From: Cinnamomum chago
Taxonomy: Eukaryota > Streptophyta > Magnoliopsida > Laurales > Lauraceae
Assembly (NCBI GenBank): GCA_038049695.1
Contig: CP142452.1
Span: 107,269,001 to 107,333,000 of the forward strand
DNA length: 64,000 bases
Direction of reading: 5' to 3'
How positions within the stretch are numbered: position 1 is the first letter of the stretch; every line of letters starts with the position of its first letter. Below are positions 19,842 through 31,198 of the stretch, one piece after another. Under the pieces are notes generated by a model. It was not told the DNA's origin, did not search any database, and saw only the letters and a program-made list of their open reading frames with translations. Both the position numbers and the translations under genes were made by a program.

Positions 19842-21381
19842 TCAGCCAAAAATGCTCTCCAGCCAAGCTTTCAGCTCCTCAAGCAAACTCTTGGCTTCAT
19901 CCGTCAGAGTCTCCAAGGCACGCTTCTTCAAGAATCTGCCATGAGTAGCTGGAGAAGGCTCTATCCCTTCTGCTACACCAGGAAGATTATCCCGAGCAGC
20001 CTGCCATCGTTCATTCTCTCTAGCCTTCCTATTGAGAATCTGATCGACCTCTGCAACTTGGCAAATCAAAGCACTCTCCCTGTCACGAGCCTCTATTATG
20101 GCAGTCCACGTACGGGCGACTTGGGCTTTTAAGTGTTCGAGATGCTTCCTTGCCTCCTCAACCTCTCCATCAAGGATGCTAAGGTCATACTGCAGCCTGA
20201 TGATGTCTAACTCTGCTCGGTTCCTCTCCCGAACCAGCTGTTTCCTGCCCTGTGCAGTCTCTTTCAATTCCGATTGAGCCTTCTCAACCGGGTTCAGGAA
20301 CATCTCTTGGAAGAATTGGTCAACACGGTAGCTGATGGTCTCAAACCACTTGTCGCCTAATGCAATGATCCTATCAACGATCGCCTGGGCGTCCGTAACA
20401 TCCAGACCAATATCTTCCTCAGCATCTTTGAGAATCTCCTTCACATGCGGAATCTTGCTACGCGCAACATCCAAGTATCCAGAAAGGAGGGTCTCAATCC
20501 AAGAACTCAAAACCCGCATCACCACCTTCTTCGCATACTGAAGAGATAGGTCAGATGAAGACTCACCCTTCTCTGACGATTGGCTGCCCAAGTCATGTCC
20601 CATCAGAAGAGTAATAACAGAGCACTTTCCAATCGGGGCCGCTGGAGAAGGAATCTTAACATGAGGTCTTGCCTCTGCCGCGTCAGAATTGGCTGGAGGA
20701 TTAACTTCTGGCATCCCTGGCTCTGGCTCTGAAGGAAGCGATGGATTCTCTTCTGTCACTTCAAAATCTGCCAAACACAAAAAAAAAGGTATGAATAGGA
20801 TCCTGTTAAAAATCACTATCAGGGTTATTACTATACCTTCTTCGACGATTGGCGGAATGCTTTCCTTCTCCATGAACTCATCGGAAGTATCGTCAACACT
20901 GGCGTCCATCGATGGTTCAAAGTCGTCGGAATCCTGTGATAAATCAGCTGATACAAAAAAAAAAGTGTGTGTTAGCAAATCAAGTCACAGATAAAAAAAA
21001 AAGAAAGCGGAAAAAGTAATACCAGTTGGAGATTCTGCATTCATTTCAGAGTCCCTTGGTTTGTCTTCTGGCGTCTCCACAGGATCAGGCATCCTCTCAT
21101 CGGTTGCAACATCAGGGATCACCATGTCTTCCTCTTCCACAAAAAAAAAAAAAAAAAAAAAAAAATGCAAAAAGAGAAAAAAAAAAGAAAGAAAAAAGAG
21201 AAGCACAAAAAAAAAAGGAAAAAAAAAACGTGCAAAAAGGAAAAAGAAAAAAAAAGAGAAAAGAAAAAAGAAAAAAGAAAAAAAAAGAAAAAAAAAGAAA
21301 AGAAACACTTTCTTTTTCCCCATCCTATTTCTACATGGATTTCTTGTAAAAGAAAAAAAAGGGTAACTTACTTGAAGCCAT
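19842..21381 (-). CDS. E1 antisense gene, short form lacking the mobile-domain exon
   Basis: Predicted exons on the minus strand are 21372-21381 (ATG at 21379-21381, donor GTAAGT), 21023-21133, 20837-20947 and 19842-20767. The lengths sum to 1158 bases, exactly 386 codons, with all junctions in phase 1. The first acceptor (GTGGAAG before 21133) is weaker than in E2. The product would be an acidic N-terminus plus a long coiled coil (about 230 C-terminal residues rich in Glu, Lys and Arg). The large exon present in E2 (54500-57004) is absent: the first intron collapses from A/G-rich sequence directly to the next exon. The upstream TATAAAAG of E2 reads CATAAAAG here (21501-21510), so expression may be weaker. 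It is colinear with the E2 gene but probably a reduced derivative. Confidence 0.55.
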
Positions 21382-22047
21382 GGATGGAGAAGAAGAAGAA
21401 CTTGAAGACTCTTGAAGAAGGAGAACTCTTGATCTTGGAGCAACTCTTGAAGACTTTTGCAAAAAGAAAGCAATAGGAGCAAGAGATCCAACCTCAATTG
21501 CTTTTATGGAAGAGAGCAAACCAAAAGAGGAAAGAGGAGAAAAGCAAGGAGGTAAGTGCTAAAAATTAGCAACCTTCCCAAAAGAAAAGGAAACTTGGGA
21601 TATTCTCTCCCAAAACAAAGATCCTTTGAGAAATTCTCTCCCAAAGAAAGATATTTTGAGAGAATCTTTCCCAAAATCAAGAAAACTTGAGAAAATCTCT
21701 CAAAGTAAAGATAATTTTAGATATTCTCCACCCAAAAGAGATATCTTTAGATATTCTTTACAAAAATGACACCATATGAGATCTAAGCCATCCTTCAAAG
21801 CTTAAGGTCCCATGGGTTAGCCCAAATAAGCCAGGTTTAACCACCTAGGCACTAAAAGTGGCTTTTAGTCAAAATTCCTCTTACCAAGAGCATACAAAAA
21901 AAATGGTTCCATGCCTCTCTTTTGAGTTGATTGGACCATACAAAATTCCAAGCCTCATGAGCTTCCAAAATCCAAAACCATCTCACCTCATGAGCCAAAT
22001 TGAGCCAAACCTTGAAATTGACATTTCACCAAAAATCAAACCGGTCC
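21382..22047. other. Noncoding region between antisense gene and hairpins (E1)
   Basis: It holds the presumed 5' flank of the antisense gene (to about 21540) and a run of loose repeats of 'gatattctctcccaaa' (about 21595-21770, six or so variants). Unremarkable AT-rich sequence follows. No supported gene. E2 has the matching block at 58135-58712. Confidence 0.6.
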
Positions 22048-22194
22048 CCTAACATTCCACATACAGCTTGTTAGGTCACAAGACCAAAACCAAAAACCAA
22101 AACCTGACCCCCCAACATTCCACATACAGTTTGTTGGGTCACACGGTCAAAACCAAAATCCGACCCCCTAACTTGCCATATACAGCCTGTTAGG
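22048..22194 (+). repeat. Three tandem hairpin units before the E1 polypurine tract
   Basis: Three units of about 60 bp each hold an inverted repeat: CCTAACA/TGTTAGG (22048-22054, 22069-22075), CCCAACA/TGTTGGG (22111-22117, 22132-22138) and CCTAAC/GTTAGG (22167-22172, 22189-22194). The loops (14, 14 and 16 bases) share CATACAG or TATACAG. The second stem has T-A replaced by C-G on both sides. E2 repeats this at 58713-58859. Confidence 0.8.
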
Positions 22195-22425
22195 ACTCAA
22201 GGTCAAAACAAAAATCCAAATCCGCACCCCCGATGTCATCTTCAAAACTTTGCCTCAAGATGGTACATGATTCCTATCGCTACCATAAAATCCCCTGGAA
22301 GCTCAAAAGGCTACTCCATCAAAAAAAAAAAAAATGCTCAAAGACTCTTGGTCAAGACAGAAGCTCTTCTTCAAGATTCTCTTCGAGGCACATCGACTGC
22401 AAAAGCTATATCGTCGCTGTACCTC

Positions 22426-22432
22426 GAGGGGG
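22426..22432 (+). other. Polypurine tract of E1
   Basis: GAGGGGG lies 4 bases before the 3' LTR start, within CTCGAGGGGGCATT. It is identical in E2. It primes plus-strand DNA synthesis in this family type. Confidence 0.8.
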
Positions 22433-22436
22433 CATT

Positions 22437-25048
22437 TGTTGACACCAAAAATGTCACTTTGCCTCTTCACACCAAAAGCTACATGGAGCCGCATCCTACC
22501 AAAAATAGACAGGCGCCACTTCAAGCATCAGATCTTGTCAGAATCAAACAAAAACTGCAAGGTCATTCAAAACAACCAAAAGAGAGGTACACATGAAGTT
22601 TCGGGCCATTCCGACATCATTTGGCCTAACTTCACTTCTCCAACAGCTAAGCAGCAGCTCCCAGCGGCGGACCACCCCGGGACCATGGCACCTAATTCGG
22701 AGCTTGTGGATCATCTCAAAATGACTCCAATAGGCTCCTCGTCGAATTTCAGGTCAATCGGACATCGTTTGACCAGAAGTCAAAGCTCGGCATCTCTCTC
22801 GCAGGAGAAACAAAGGCAAGCGTTTGCATGACTCCAAACGGCTTCAAAACTCAAACGAAAGCCTATGATGGGTCTTATCTACTGATGAGGGAGTCACACG
22901 TCGAATTTCAGGTCAATCGGACATCGTTTGACCGAAAGTCAAAGCTCGGCATTTCCCTTGCGGTGAAAACAAAGGCAAGCGTTTGCATGGCCCCAAACGG
23001 CTTTAAAACTCAAACAAAAGCCTATGGTGGGTCTTAGCTACTGATGAGGGAGTCACACGTCGAATTTCAGGTCAATCGGACATCGTTTGACCGAAAGTCA
23101 AAGTTCGGCATTTCCCTCGCGGTGAAATCAAAGGCAAGCATTTGCATGACCCCAAACGGCTTCAAAACTCAAACAAAAACCCATGGTTGGTCTTATTTAA
23201 TGCTCAAGAAGCTTCACCTCAAATTTCAGGTCATTCCGACATCGTTTGACCCTGTTTCAGCTTCTGGCGGAAAATCAGCAGTTTTGCGCTCGGCTTTTCC
23301 CGGAAAATTGGAAACTTTGCAAACCAATTTGCAAGGATTCTCATCATGTTTTTCAGAGGGAAATAAAGCCAAAAATGTGGAGAAATGTCATAGAAAACAA
23401 ACAAAAAAAACAGAAGCGAAAAACGACGAAAAACGGCCAGAAACGGGCCCCGGGAAGCAATTTTCCCCCCAGGGTCGCAGAGCCCCGCGACCCTGGGCCA
23501 TGGTTGCAGGCGACCATGGGGCCGGCGACCCTGGGAGGCCCGGGGCGCCGATTTCGCCCCGGGACCCCCCGTTTCGTCCGTTTTCGCGAGACGAGTTGTT
23601 CTGTCCCTGTGATTTTTCCAGATTCAGACTTTTGAGGCTCCAAATTCACCGATATTCGCCAAGATCACAGGAATCCTTCCAAGAACTTCAAAAACTTCGT
23701 TGATCGCCAGCTGAACAACCAAAAAGTGCACTTTCTGCCCGCCCGATCGCGAAATCGACTGGACAGATGCTGCCGGCCCGCTGGTATCAACCAATGTCTG
23801 AAACTATATGATCATCTGATGTTGATTTACATAAGGATCCATCGATGATCATCGCAAAGGGAATTCCAAGAGACGCAACATGGCCCGCGAGTCTTCAGCT
23901 ACCAAGGTGGCCACTTAGTGCAATCAATTGGCCCGTTTATGGCAAGTTAATGTGGTCATTAACCCATTATCTTGAACGGCCCAATCAGAAGCCTCCGTTC
24001 AGGAGTTACAAGTCCAAGCAATCATGGCATTCAAGCCATGAAACTCCTAACATAATGGAGATTAAAGGCGATTAAATGCCCATGACTCTCCTCCGGCCAA
24101 TGAAATCCAAGGGTCAGGAGTTACAAAACAAAAAGCAATTAAACTTGTAACTCCTCCCTTAATGAGCTTTATTACCATAAAGGCTCATAAATCACTCCTA
24201 AAGGCTACCTAAAGGCCTATAAATAGGAGTCCCCTCCAAGCATTCCAGAAATCAGAAGGATCCAGAAATTATCAGCAATTCCTGCTCTAGAAATCCAGAA
24301 GCTCAGAGAGAGAGAAACCTCTGTCGGAATTCCGCAGCAGCCTCCGCTACAAGGTGACAAAAGTCCCTTGGGGGGGCACTCCACCCCAAGGTCCTTTACC
24401 TTCTACTTCAACAAAAGTGGCTTAGACAGGGCTCTTCAGCCCGTCTACTCGGCTTTTTTTATTGAACATAAGACCTTCTCTCGGTCTTTGTTCTCTAAAA
24501 ATCTGAGGATATAGCCAAGCCAAGCGAAATCAAGCATCCGACGTTCTCATTTGCATGGATGATGGCGGAGTCCATACATGACTCGCGACCGTCAATCTAA
24601 ACGGGTCCCTCCCACAATCTCCTGAAAAGTTAGATTCTTCCTTTCTCGCTTTTCATTGTATTTTGTATTTTATTTTAAAGAGACAAAAAACCACAACTCT
24701 TGTCTTTCATTATTGATGAGAATTGTAAATCGGCTATAAACGCCACAAATCGGCTATAAATGCCAAAAAAATCGCCTTTTACGGCAAAATAAAAAACTGT
24801 CTCTTTTCTTAAATATATATGCAATGGAAACTTGAAAAGAAGTTGATTTCCTTTTTTACTTGCGAAGATTGATCTCCGGATCATCACTTGCAATTCCAAG
24901 TAAAACAGAAAATCTGGCACACCCACCCAAACACCCAAAAGCGTTGATGCACGCTCCGCCCCCCGGGGGCGAAAGGATCGGACCAAACGGACTCCCACGT
25001 CCGCCGACTCCCTGTAGCGCCTCGGGGACGCTGGAGCGCGTTCCATCA
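22437..25048 (+). repeat. E1 3' LTR
   Basis: It runs TGTTGACACC to CCATCA, 2612 bp, and is nearly identical to 2673-5313. Differences include a shorter GC-rich palindromic block (about 23470-23545) and one fewer 20-bp GGCTATAAACGCC unit (about 24725-24765). TATA box at 24218-24225; 159-bp repeats from 22745. Confidence 0.95.
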
Positions 25049-25336
25049 AAGGGTTATTGCTTAGCCTAGTAAAAAGCATAAATAGTGGAAATCCGGTGGG
25101 GTGATTGGATTACAAGCCGGTAGTGGACATAGGCATTGAGGCCGAACCACTATAAATCTGTGTGTAGTGGTGTTTGCTTTGTGATGATTGTTTTATTAGC
25201 TTCCGCATTTTGATTGTTTATCATCACTTGTGACTAATTTATGTTAAGAAATTAAAATTGGTCTAAAATTGGTCATAGTTGTAGCACACCCTATTCACCC
25301 CCCCCCCTCTAGGGTTAGGATCCCAAGGAACTTTCA
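25049..25336 (+). repeat. TR1 5' LTR, second part
   Basis: It begins with the duplicated AAGGG, then continues the GCTTAGCC repeat exactly where it was cut at 2672. It runs through a C-rich stretch to the LTR end ...CTTTCA. Together with 1020-2672 it forms one LTR matching 29167-31082. Confidence 0.92.
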
Positions 25337-25338
25337 AT

Positions 25339-25350
25339 TGGTATCAGAGC
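25339..25350 (+). other. Primer binding site of TR1
   Basis: TGGTATCAGAGC, complementary to the initiator-Met tRNA 3' end, 2 bases after the LTR. It is followed about 80 bases later by AAACCCTAG, a telo-box-like word also present in TR2. Confidence 0.9.
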
Positions 25351-25436
25351 AAAGTGCTCTATCTTATAGGATTAAGTGTTTGGAACTCTTGATTAGGTGT
25401 AAAAACCTAGAGTCAAAACCCTAGAGTTGTCCTTAC

Positions 25437-27005
25437 ATGAAAATCATTAGAATGGACTCCACTATGCTAGACTTTGTAGATTCTTCTAGACCCCTCATTC
25501 TTCCATCTTATGGAGATTCAAACATTGAAATTAAAGAATCTCAACTTGAATTAAAAGAAGAAGAATTTGATGAACTTGAAGCCTATGAGGAATTGTACAC
25601 ATGGTCCTTAGAGGTTTCCAAGAAAAATGAAAGATTAAAAGAAGAATCTAAAAGGCTAAACCAAGAATTAGACTCTTCTAAAAATGAACTTAGAGAAAAA
25701 GATGAATTTATAAATTGTGTAGAATCTAAGTTCATGATCTCTATGAATAACCTATACAATGCTCAAGATGAACTAAAAGAATTAAAGATAGGTTATGATC
25801 ATCTTAATAAGGAAAATCTAAAACTAAGAGATCAATTACAAAGGCAAGATAAAGACTTTAACAATCTTGAATCTAAATTGACTATCTCTAAGGAAAATTT
25901 ATCTAATGCTCAAGATGAATTAAATGAGATTAAGATAAATTGTGATGAGCTTAAAAATGAAAATTTAAACCTAAGAGATACAATTAAAAGACAAGATGAA
26001 AACATTAACTATTTAAAATCCAAGTTGACAATTTCCAATGACAATTTGTCTAATGCTCAAAGTAATTTAAAAACTTTAGAACTTGGATCTAATGTTGTTA
26101 ATGAGCTTAAATCTAAGTTAAAACTTGCCTATGAAGAGCTAAACAATTTTAAGGGAATTGAAAATGAACTAACAAAAGTTTAAAATGAAAATTCAACCCT
26201 TAAAACCCAAGTCACTCAACTTGAAGAGTACAAACAAAAGTATGAGTGCAAATTTACCCAAAGTAATGAGAAATTTGTAAAATTATTTAAATTGGGTAAA
26301 TCTCAAAGAGATAGGACAGGTCTTGGTTTTGATAGGAATATTTCACATGACCCTAATTTTACCAACACTTTTGTGAAAGGTGAGTCCTCATTCTCTAGCA
26401 CTCACACTTCTTTGCCCATGTCTAAATGTAATTATTGTGGCATTGAAGGACACCTTAGGTTTGAGTGCAAACTAAGAAGAAGCAATGTGTCTAATCCCAT
26501 CTTTGAACCAAAGAAAGTAAAATCAAACTTGAAGGGTAAGACATTAAAAACCAAGGAAGCCTCCATAAAGCTTAAAAAAGTTAAACCAATTAACAAGGAG
26601 TCTTCCAAGATAGATTCTAAAAAGCTTAAACAAGTTAAACGAAAAATCAAAGAATCTATTAACAAAAAGCTTCTCAACCTACCTCCCTTAAGTCAAAACA
26701 TGAAAGAACTTTTGAAGAAAATTACAAAGTTAAATCTAAATTTCAAAAGTCAAAGAAAGGGAGAAAATAAGAAGAAAAGAAAAATGAATCAATCCCCTAA
26801 GAAGAAAACTCACCAACCTCAAAAGACTAATCACTATTCTAAGCTAAATTTAGTCAAATCTAAATATCATGGTGATAAGTTTAAATTGAGAATTTATCAA
26901 GTTAAATCTCCTTTAGTTGGTGAGAATTCCAAACTAGACCTCAAAGTTCAACCCTCTCAAGACCTTAGGTGGATTCCTAAAGTTATTTACCTAGACAAAC
27001 CTTAA
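25437..27005 (+). pseudogene. TR1 gag (one stop codon)
   Basis: The ATG at 25437 opens a Gag colinear with that of TR2; a second ATG lies at 25452, equivalent to the TR2 start. A Lys/Glu/Asn-rich coiled coil runs to a TAA at 26181-26183, where TR2 has a sense codon. The same frame then continues to 27005 through a zinc knuckle (CNYCGIEGHLRFEC, about 26428-26470) and a strongly basic Lys-rich tail ending in WIPKVIYLDKP. It differs from an intact gene by this one visible nonsense change. It is the capsid or nucleocapsid protein of a gag-only element. Confidence 0.85.
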
Positions 27006-29161
27006 GGCCTTGGACCTTCTTGACCAACCTATTCTTTAATAGTTAAATCACTTTGTTGGTCATGTTGCATTTGCATTTTGTTCCTTCTTAGTTACATTTC
27101 TTAAAATGCATTGCTTCTTTATGATCAATTGATTTTGCTTTCATGCACCATTCTAAGTTACACTTCATGGTTTTCAAAATCTTTTGATTATAATTTCATC
27201 ATGTTAGAATTGCTTATTGCTCTCATTTAGTTATATGCCTTGCATTGCATTTCTATACATGATTAATTGATTGTGATTTTAAAAGCTTTCATAGCTAGAT
27301 TTTTCATGATCAATTGTTGTTGAATCATTTGTGTAGATGTCATAGTAAGATTTTTTGAACAAATGATTTGAATCAATTCAAGTTTTTCCATGGATTCCTA
27401 AGTTATACTTTAATATGGAAAATCATTGTTTTGAAAAATCAACTTGTATGTGTTTCATTTAAGTTATATCTTCTAAAATACAAAGTTGAACATTGATCTT
27501 CAATTTCATTCTTTTTATGCTCATTGTTGGATTTTGTTTACCAAAATGATTTGAAGATTGTTTGGATGGAAATGCTCCATAACCTCATTAGTTATAATCT
27601 TTTTAGCATGTTCCATGATTCTCATTTCCTTTTCTTTTGGTTTCATTATCTTAGAAATGGAAATGAATGTTGTTTGCATCTTTGCTTATTTAGTTATTCT
27701 TTTTATATGCAAATGACAATTGGTTCTATGTATAGTTGTGATCCTAGTAATATTTGTAGAAACCATACTAGAACCCAAATCCATCCTTTTTGCCTTATAG
27801 TCATTTCTTTATGGATGGTTATGATGTTGATTCATGTAGATTCTCTTGGTGTCATCCTTATACATGTTTCAACTTCATATGTAGTGTTCTTGATCATATG
27901 AATCTCTTTGAAATCCATTCCTTACATTTATGTTGGTTGATGGATATCTTAGTAGTTGAATTCATATGATTTGGACACTTTGAGAATTGCATGCTTTACC
28001 TAGTCATATCTTTTTGCATTGCAATTTCTCTTATTCATCACCTTGCTCAATAGTTATATCTTTAAAAGTGATGAATATGCATTAATGATGCTTGATGGAA
28101 GTTTGTCACATCCTTGCTTTTATTCATGTTATCATAGTCAATTGGTTTCATTTGGTATAACTTTCCATTGATTTCATATCCAATTGATATCTTATCTTGT
28201 GTATGTGATAGACCATGTGTGCATTGGATTGAACTTAATAAGCAATATGATTGTTCCATGGCACACACCATTAGCATCATAATGTTCATAATTGCCACCT
28301 CTTTTGCTCTTATAGTTATATCCATGACCACCATGTTTATGTGTTCATAATATTGGTTGGTTATTAGTTGAGGTTGGCTTCATGCTTGAATTTCATTTCA
28401 CTCATTCTTGCACATAATAGTCACATTTAATGTTTGAATGAAATGAGTTCAAAACTTTCATAGCATATGATTTTCATAGTTAAATTAGTTGATGCTATGT
28501 TAGGTAAACCCCATTGCATCATGGATAGCTCTAATTTGGATTTTTCCTAATAGTTATACTCTTAAATCCATTTTAGAGTGATTGATCTAATAGTCATATC
28601 CTTAAATCTCAATTGGTACTCTTTGTTTTTCCAATTGATATCCATGATTGCTTTTCCCATTAGACCTTGCTTTCTTTTGGTAATTTGATCATATTGTGCT
28701 CTATAGTAAAATGGATCTAATCCTTTCTTTGAAGTTGACCCTCACTTGGTTAAACCATCTTCTTCTTGTACCTAATAGTTAAATCTTTGTCAAGAGTTTG
28801 ACAAAAGAAGAGAATGGATTGAGGGGGAGTGTAAACCTTCATAAGAAGTATTAGTTTTGATCAAATTGACCCTTGGATTGCCTTTGAGCCCTTAGAGACT
28901 ACTACTTCACATGATAGCCTGTTATGCATTTCATTTTCGATTTCATTTGTTAACAGGTGCTACTAAAGGTATTTTCCTTATTTCATGTGTGTAGGTACCT
29001 TTGCAATTTAATGGCAAAGGGGGAGAGAGTTCGAGAGTTCAAGAACTCGAAGATCTCCTATCCATCAAAGGGGGAGAAAGAATTCAAGTTCTCAAGAAGG
29101 GTGAAGAGAATGTCCAAGAGCCCTAAGGAGAGAGTGTGTATGATCTTCTACAAAGGGAGAG
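27006..29161 (+). other. TR1 interior without pol: AT-rich noncoding region
   Basis: There is no protease, integrase, RT or RNase H motif in any frame that I can recognise; short open frames here are not preserved between TR1 and TR2. The word AGTTATATC or AGTCATATC and close variants recurs about 17 times between 27041 and 28785. The last part (from about 29012) has AAAGGGGGAGA runs like those before the TR2 3' LTR. It stops at 29166, where TR2 inserted. Confidence 0.75.
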
Positions 29162-29166
29162 AATAC

Positions 29167-31082
29167 TGTTAGGGATTTTGTAATTGCAATTTGATGGATG
29201 CATTTGCACTTTAGCATCATTTGATATTTCACACATGCATTGATTTAAAATACCTTGAAATCTAGTTTTATACATGCATTGGTTTTTAGATTTGGAAAAG
29301 TTTTTGTTTTATGCATGTTTTGGTTTTAAACTTGGATGCATTAGTTTTGAAACCCAAACTCTTTTGAAAACCTAATTCCTTGTGCATTATATTTGGAAAA
29401 TCAACTTGTGAATTTAGGTTTGAGCTTTGCATACATTCATTTCAAAAAGAATCATTTTTGTATGCATTTTCATTTGAAAAGAGTTTTATCAAATCAAGCT
29501 AGCCTTTGGTTTTAAACTTTTGAATCATTTTAGGCTTTGTGTTTTTCATGTTTTTAAACATCTTAGAATGTCTTAAAACATGTTATTTAAGCTTGATTTA
29601 GTGGCCAAAAGGTCCCCCAAAGAAATACCTTTGAAATGGCAAAAGTTGCATTTTTTGCAAAAAGGGGGTGTCCCGGCAGTGTCGCCGGTCGACCGAGACA
29701 CAGGTCTCGGTCGACCGAGACAACTGGAAGTCATTTTTTCCAGAACCTGTTCTGTAGCTGCAACGGTCAGAAATTTGACCGTTGTGCCTTCCCGGTCGAC
29801 CGAGACCCCTTTGCCGGTCGACCGAGGACTAGCCGTTGGACACTTTTTGGCTATAAAATCCATTCTTTTCCAACCTTCTTTGGTGTTGAACACATGAACC
29901 CTTGAGAGCATTTTGGAGCCATTGAAAGGGGATAAAGTTGGAAAGGCTAGAAGGTCATTAGGAGAGCTAAAGCTTGGATCAATGAGTTAAACAACCAAGT
30001 AAGCTCTACCTTTTGTTAATCATAGTTTTCATGTTTTGCTTAAGCTATTGGTAAATGGTTTTGTACATGATAACTATGATGTGTAGAATCCTTTCTTCTT
30101 CTAATCTTTGGTCTAATTAAGATTGGATTCTTCACATTAGGTTTCAATCCAAGTTGTTTTTAAAACTTACTTAATCATGCTTAGCCAAAGTCTTTGATTT
30201 CCTTTAATGCATGATTCTTTGTCTTGGTTGAAACTTGCTTGTTGTTTTCATTCATTTAAACATTAGTAAAATCTATTTGTTTTTGAAAACAACATTGCAC
30301 ATGCATCACATGTTCTAAGTTAGTCTTTTTCTTACAACTTGTGATTCTTGATTTTCATATCATAAACAAGTTATTAAACATACATGTGATTTGCATTAGA
30401 CTTCATTCAAATCTTTTATATGTCTTAAACTTTGAAATGCTTTGAGCATACATATGAATGAGCCTTCATTTTAAAATTGATTGAAGTCATCACACACACA
30501 CACATCATGAGCATACACTTTTGCATACATAGAGTGTTTGTGTGAGTTTGTATTACACTTTCATATCCGCCTATTTAAGAGGCAATTTCTTTGAGCTAAA
30601 ATTGTAATCTCTTAGAGTGTTGAGTAAACACTTTCTTTGAGAAATCTTGAATTGTGTAAGGTTATTGCTTAGCCTAAGAAAAGCATATTGTAAGGTTATT
30701 GCTTAGCCTAAGAAAAGCATTTTGTAAAGGTTATTGCTTAGCCTAGAAAAGCACATAGAGAGGTTGTTGTTTAGCCTTGAAAAGCAACTTTGTAAGGGTT
30801 ATTGCTTAGCCTTTGAAAAAGCATAAATAGTGGAAATCCGGTGGGGTGATTGGATTCACAAGCCGGTAGTGGATGTAGGCATTGAGGCCGAACCACTATA
30901 AACATTGGTGTTGTGGTGCATGCTATGTGGTGATTGTTTTTGTTTAGCTTCCGCATATTGAATGTTTAATCATCACATGTGACTAGTTTATGTTTAGAAA
31001 TTAAAATTGGTTTAAATTGGTCACAATTGTAGCTCACCCTATTCACCCCCCCCTCTAGGGTTAGGATCCTCGTGGACTTTCA
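29167..31082 (+). repeat. TR2 5' LTR (uninterrupted reference copy of the TR LTR)
   Basis: 1916 bp, TGTTAGGG to CTTTCA. Features in order: four CGGTCGACCG-type palindromes (about 29685-29825), AACGG sites and TATA box (29761-29859), a CA repeat (about 30490), five tandem GCTTAGCC units (about 30655-30815), and a C-run before CTCTAGGGTTAGG near the end. Confidence 0.95.
29761..29859 (+). promoter_or_regulatory. TR2 5' LTR promoter block
   Basis: CAACGGTCA (29761-29769) and TGACCGTTG (29776-29784) form an inverted pair. TAGCCGTTGGA (29830-29840) is a perfect reversed MSA match, and TATAAAAT lies at 29852-29859. CGGTCGACCG palindromes lie between and upstream. MSA elements (YCYAACGGYYA) are bound by MYB3R factors at G2/M; use of that pathway here is inference. 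Confidence 0.6.
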
Positions 31083-31084
31083 AT

Positions 31085-31096
31085 TGGTATCAGAGC
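31085..31096 (+). other. Primer binding site of TR2
   Basis: TGGTATCAGAGC, initiator-Met tRNA complement, 2 bases after the LTR. Confidence 0.92.
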
Positions 31097-31198
31097 CAAG
31101 TGCTCTATCCCTTAGGATCAAGTGTTTGAAACTCTTGATTAGGTGTAAAAACCTAGAGTTAAAACCCTAGAGTTGTACTTTTTTTGAAAATCATTAGA

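Larger units (their letters stand above)
2673..25048 (+). mobile_element. E1: Tat-lineage Ty3/gypsy retrotransposon (22.4 kb including a solo LTR)
   Basis: Flanking AAGGG duplications (2668-2672, 25049-25053) and LTRs of 2641 and 2612 bp with TGTTGACACC...CCATCA ends define it. Order: LTR, primer site, repeat-rich leader, gag-protease-RT-RNase H-second RNase H-integrase, two minisatellites, antisense gene, tandem hairpins, polypurine tract, LTR. Two RNase H domains and no chromodomain place it in the Tat lineage. Its polyprotein is disabled by a solo LTR insertion, an 8-bp deletion and two single-base frameshifts. The two LTRs look almost identical by eye, so it is fairly young. Confidence 0.95.

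Noticed and set aside
27524-27901. 125-aa plus frame in the TR1 interior as a possible pol remnant
   Set aside because: TR2 retains only a fragment of it with indels, and no copia or gypsy pol motif (protease, integrase, YVDD) is visible.
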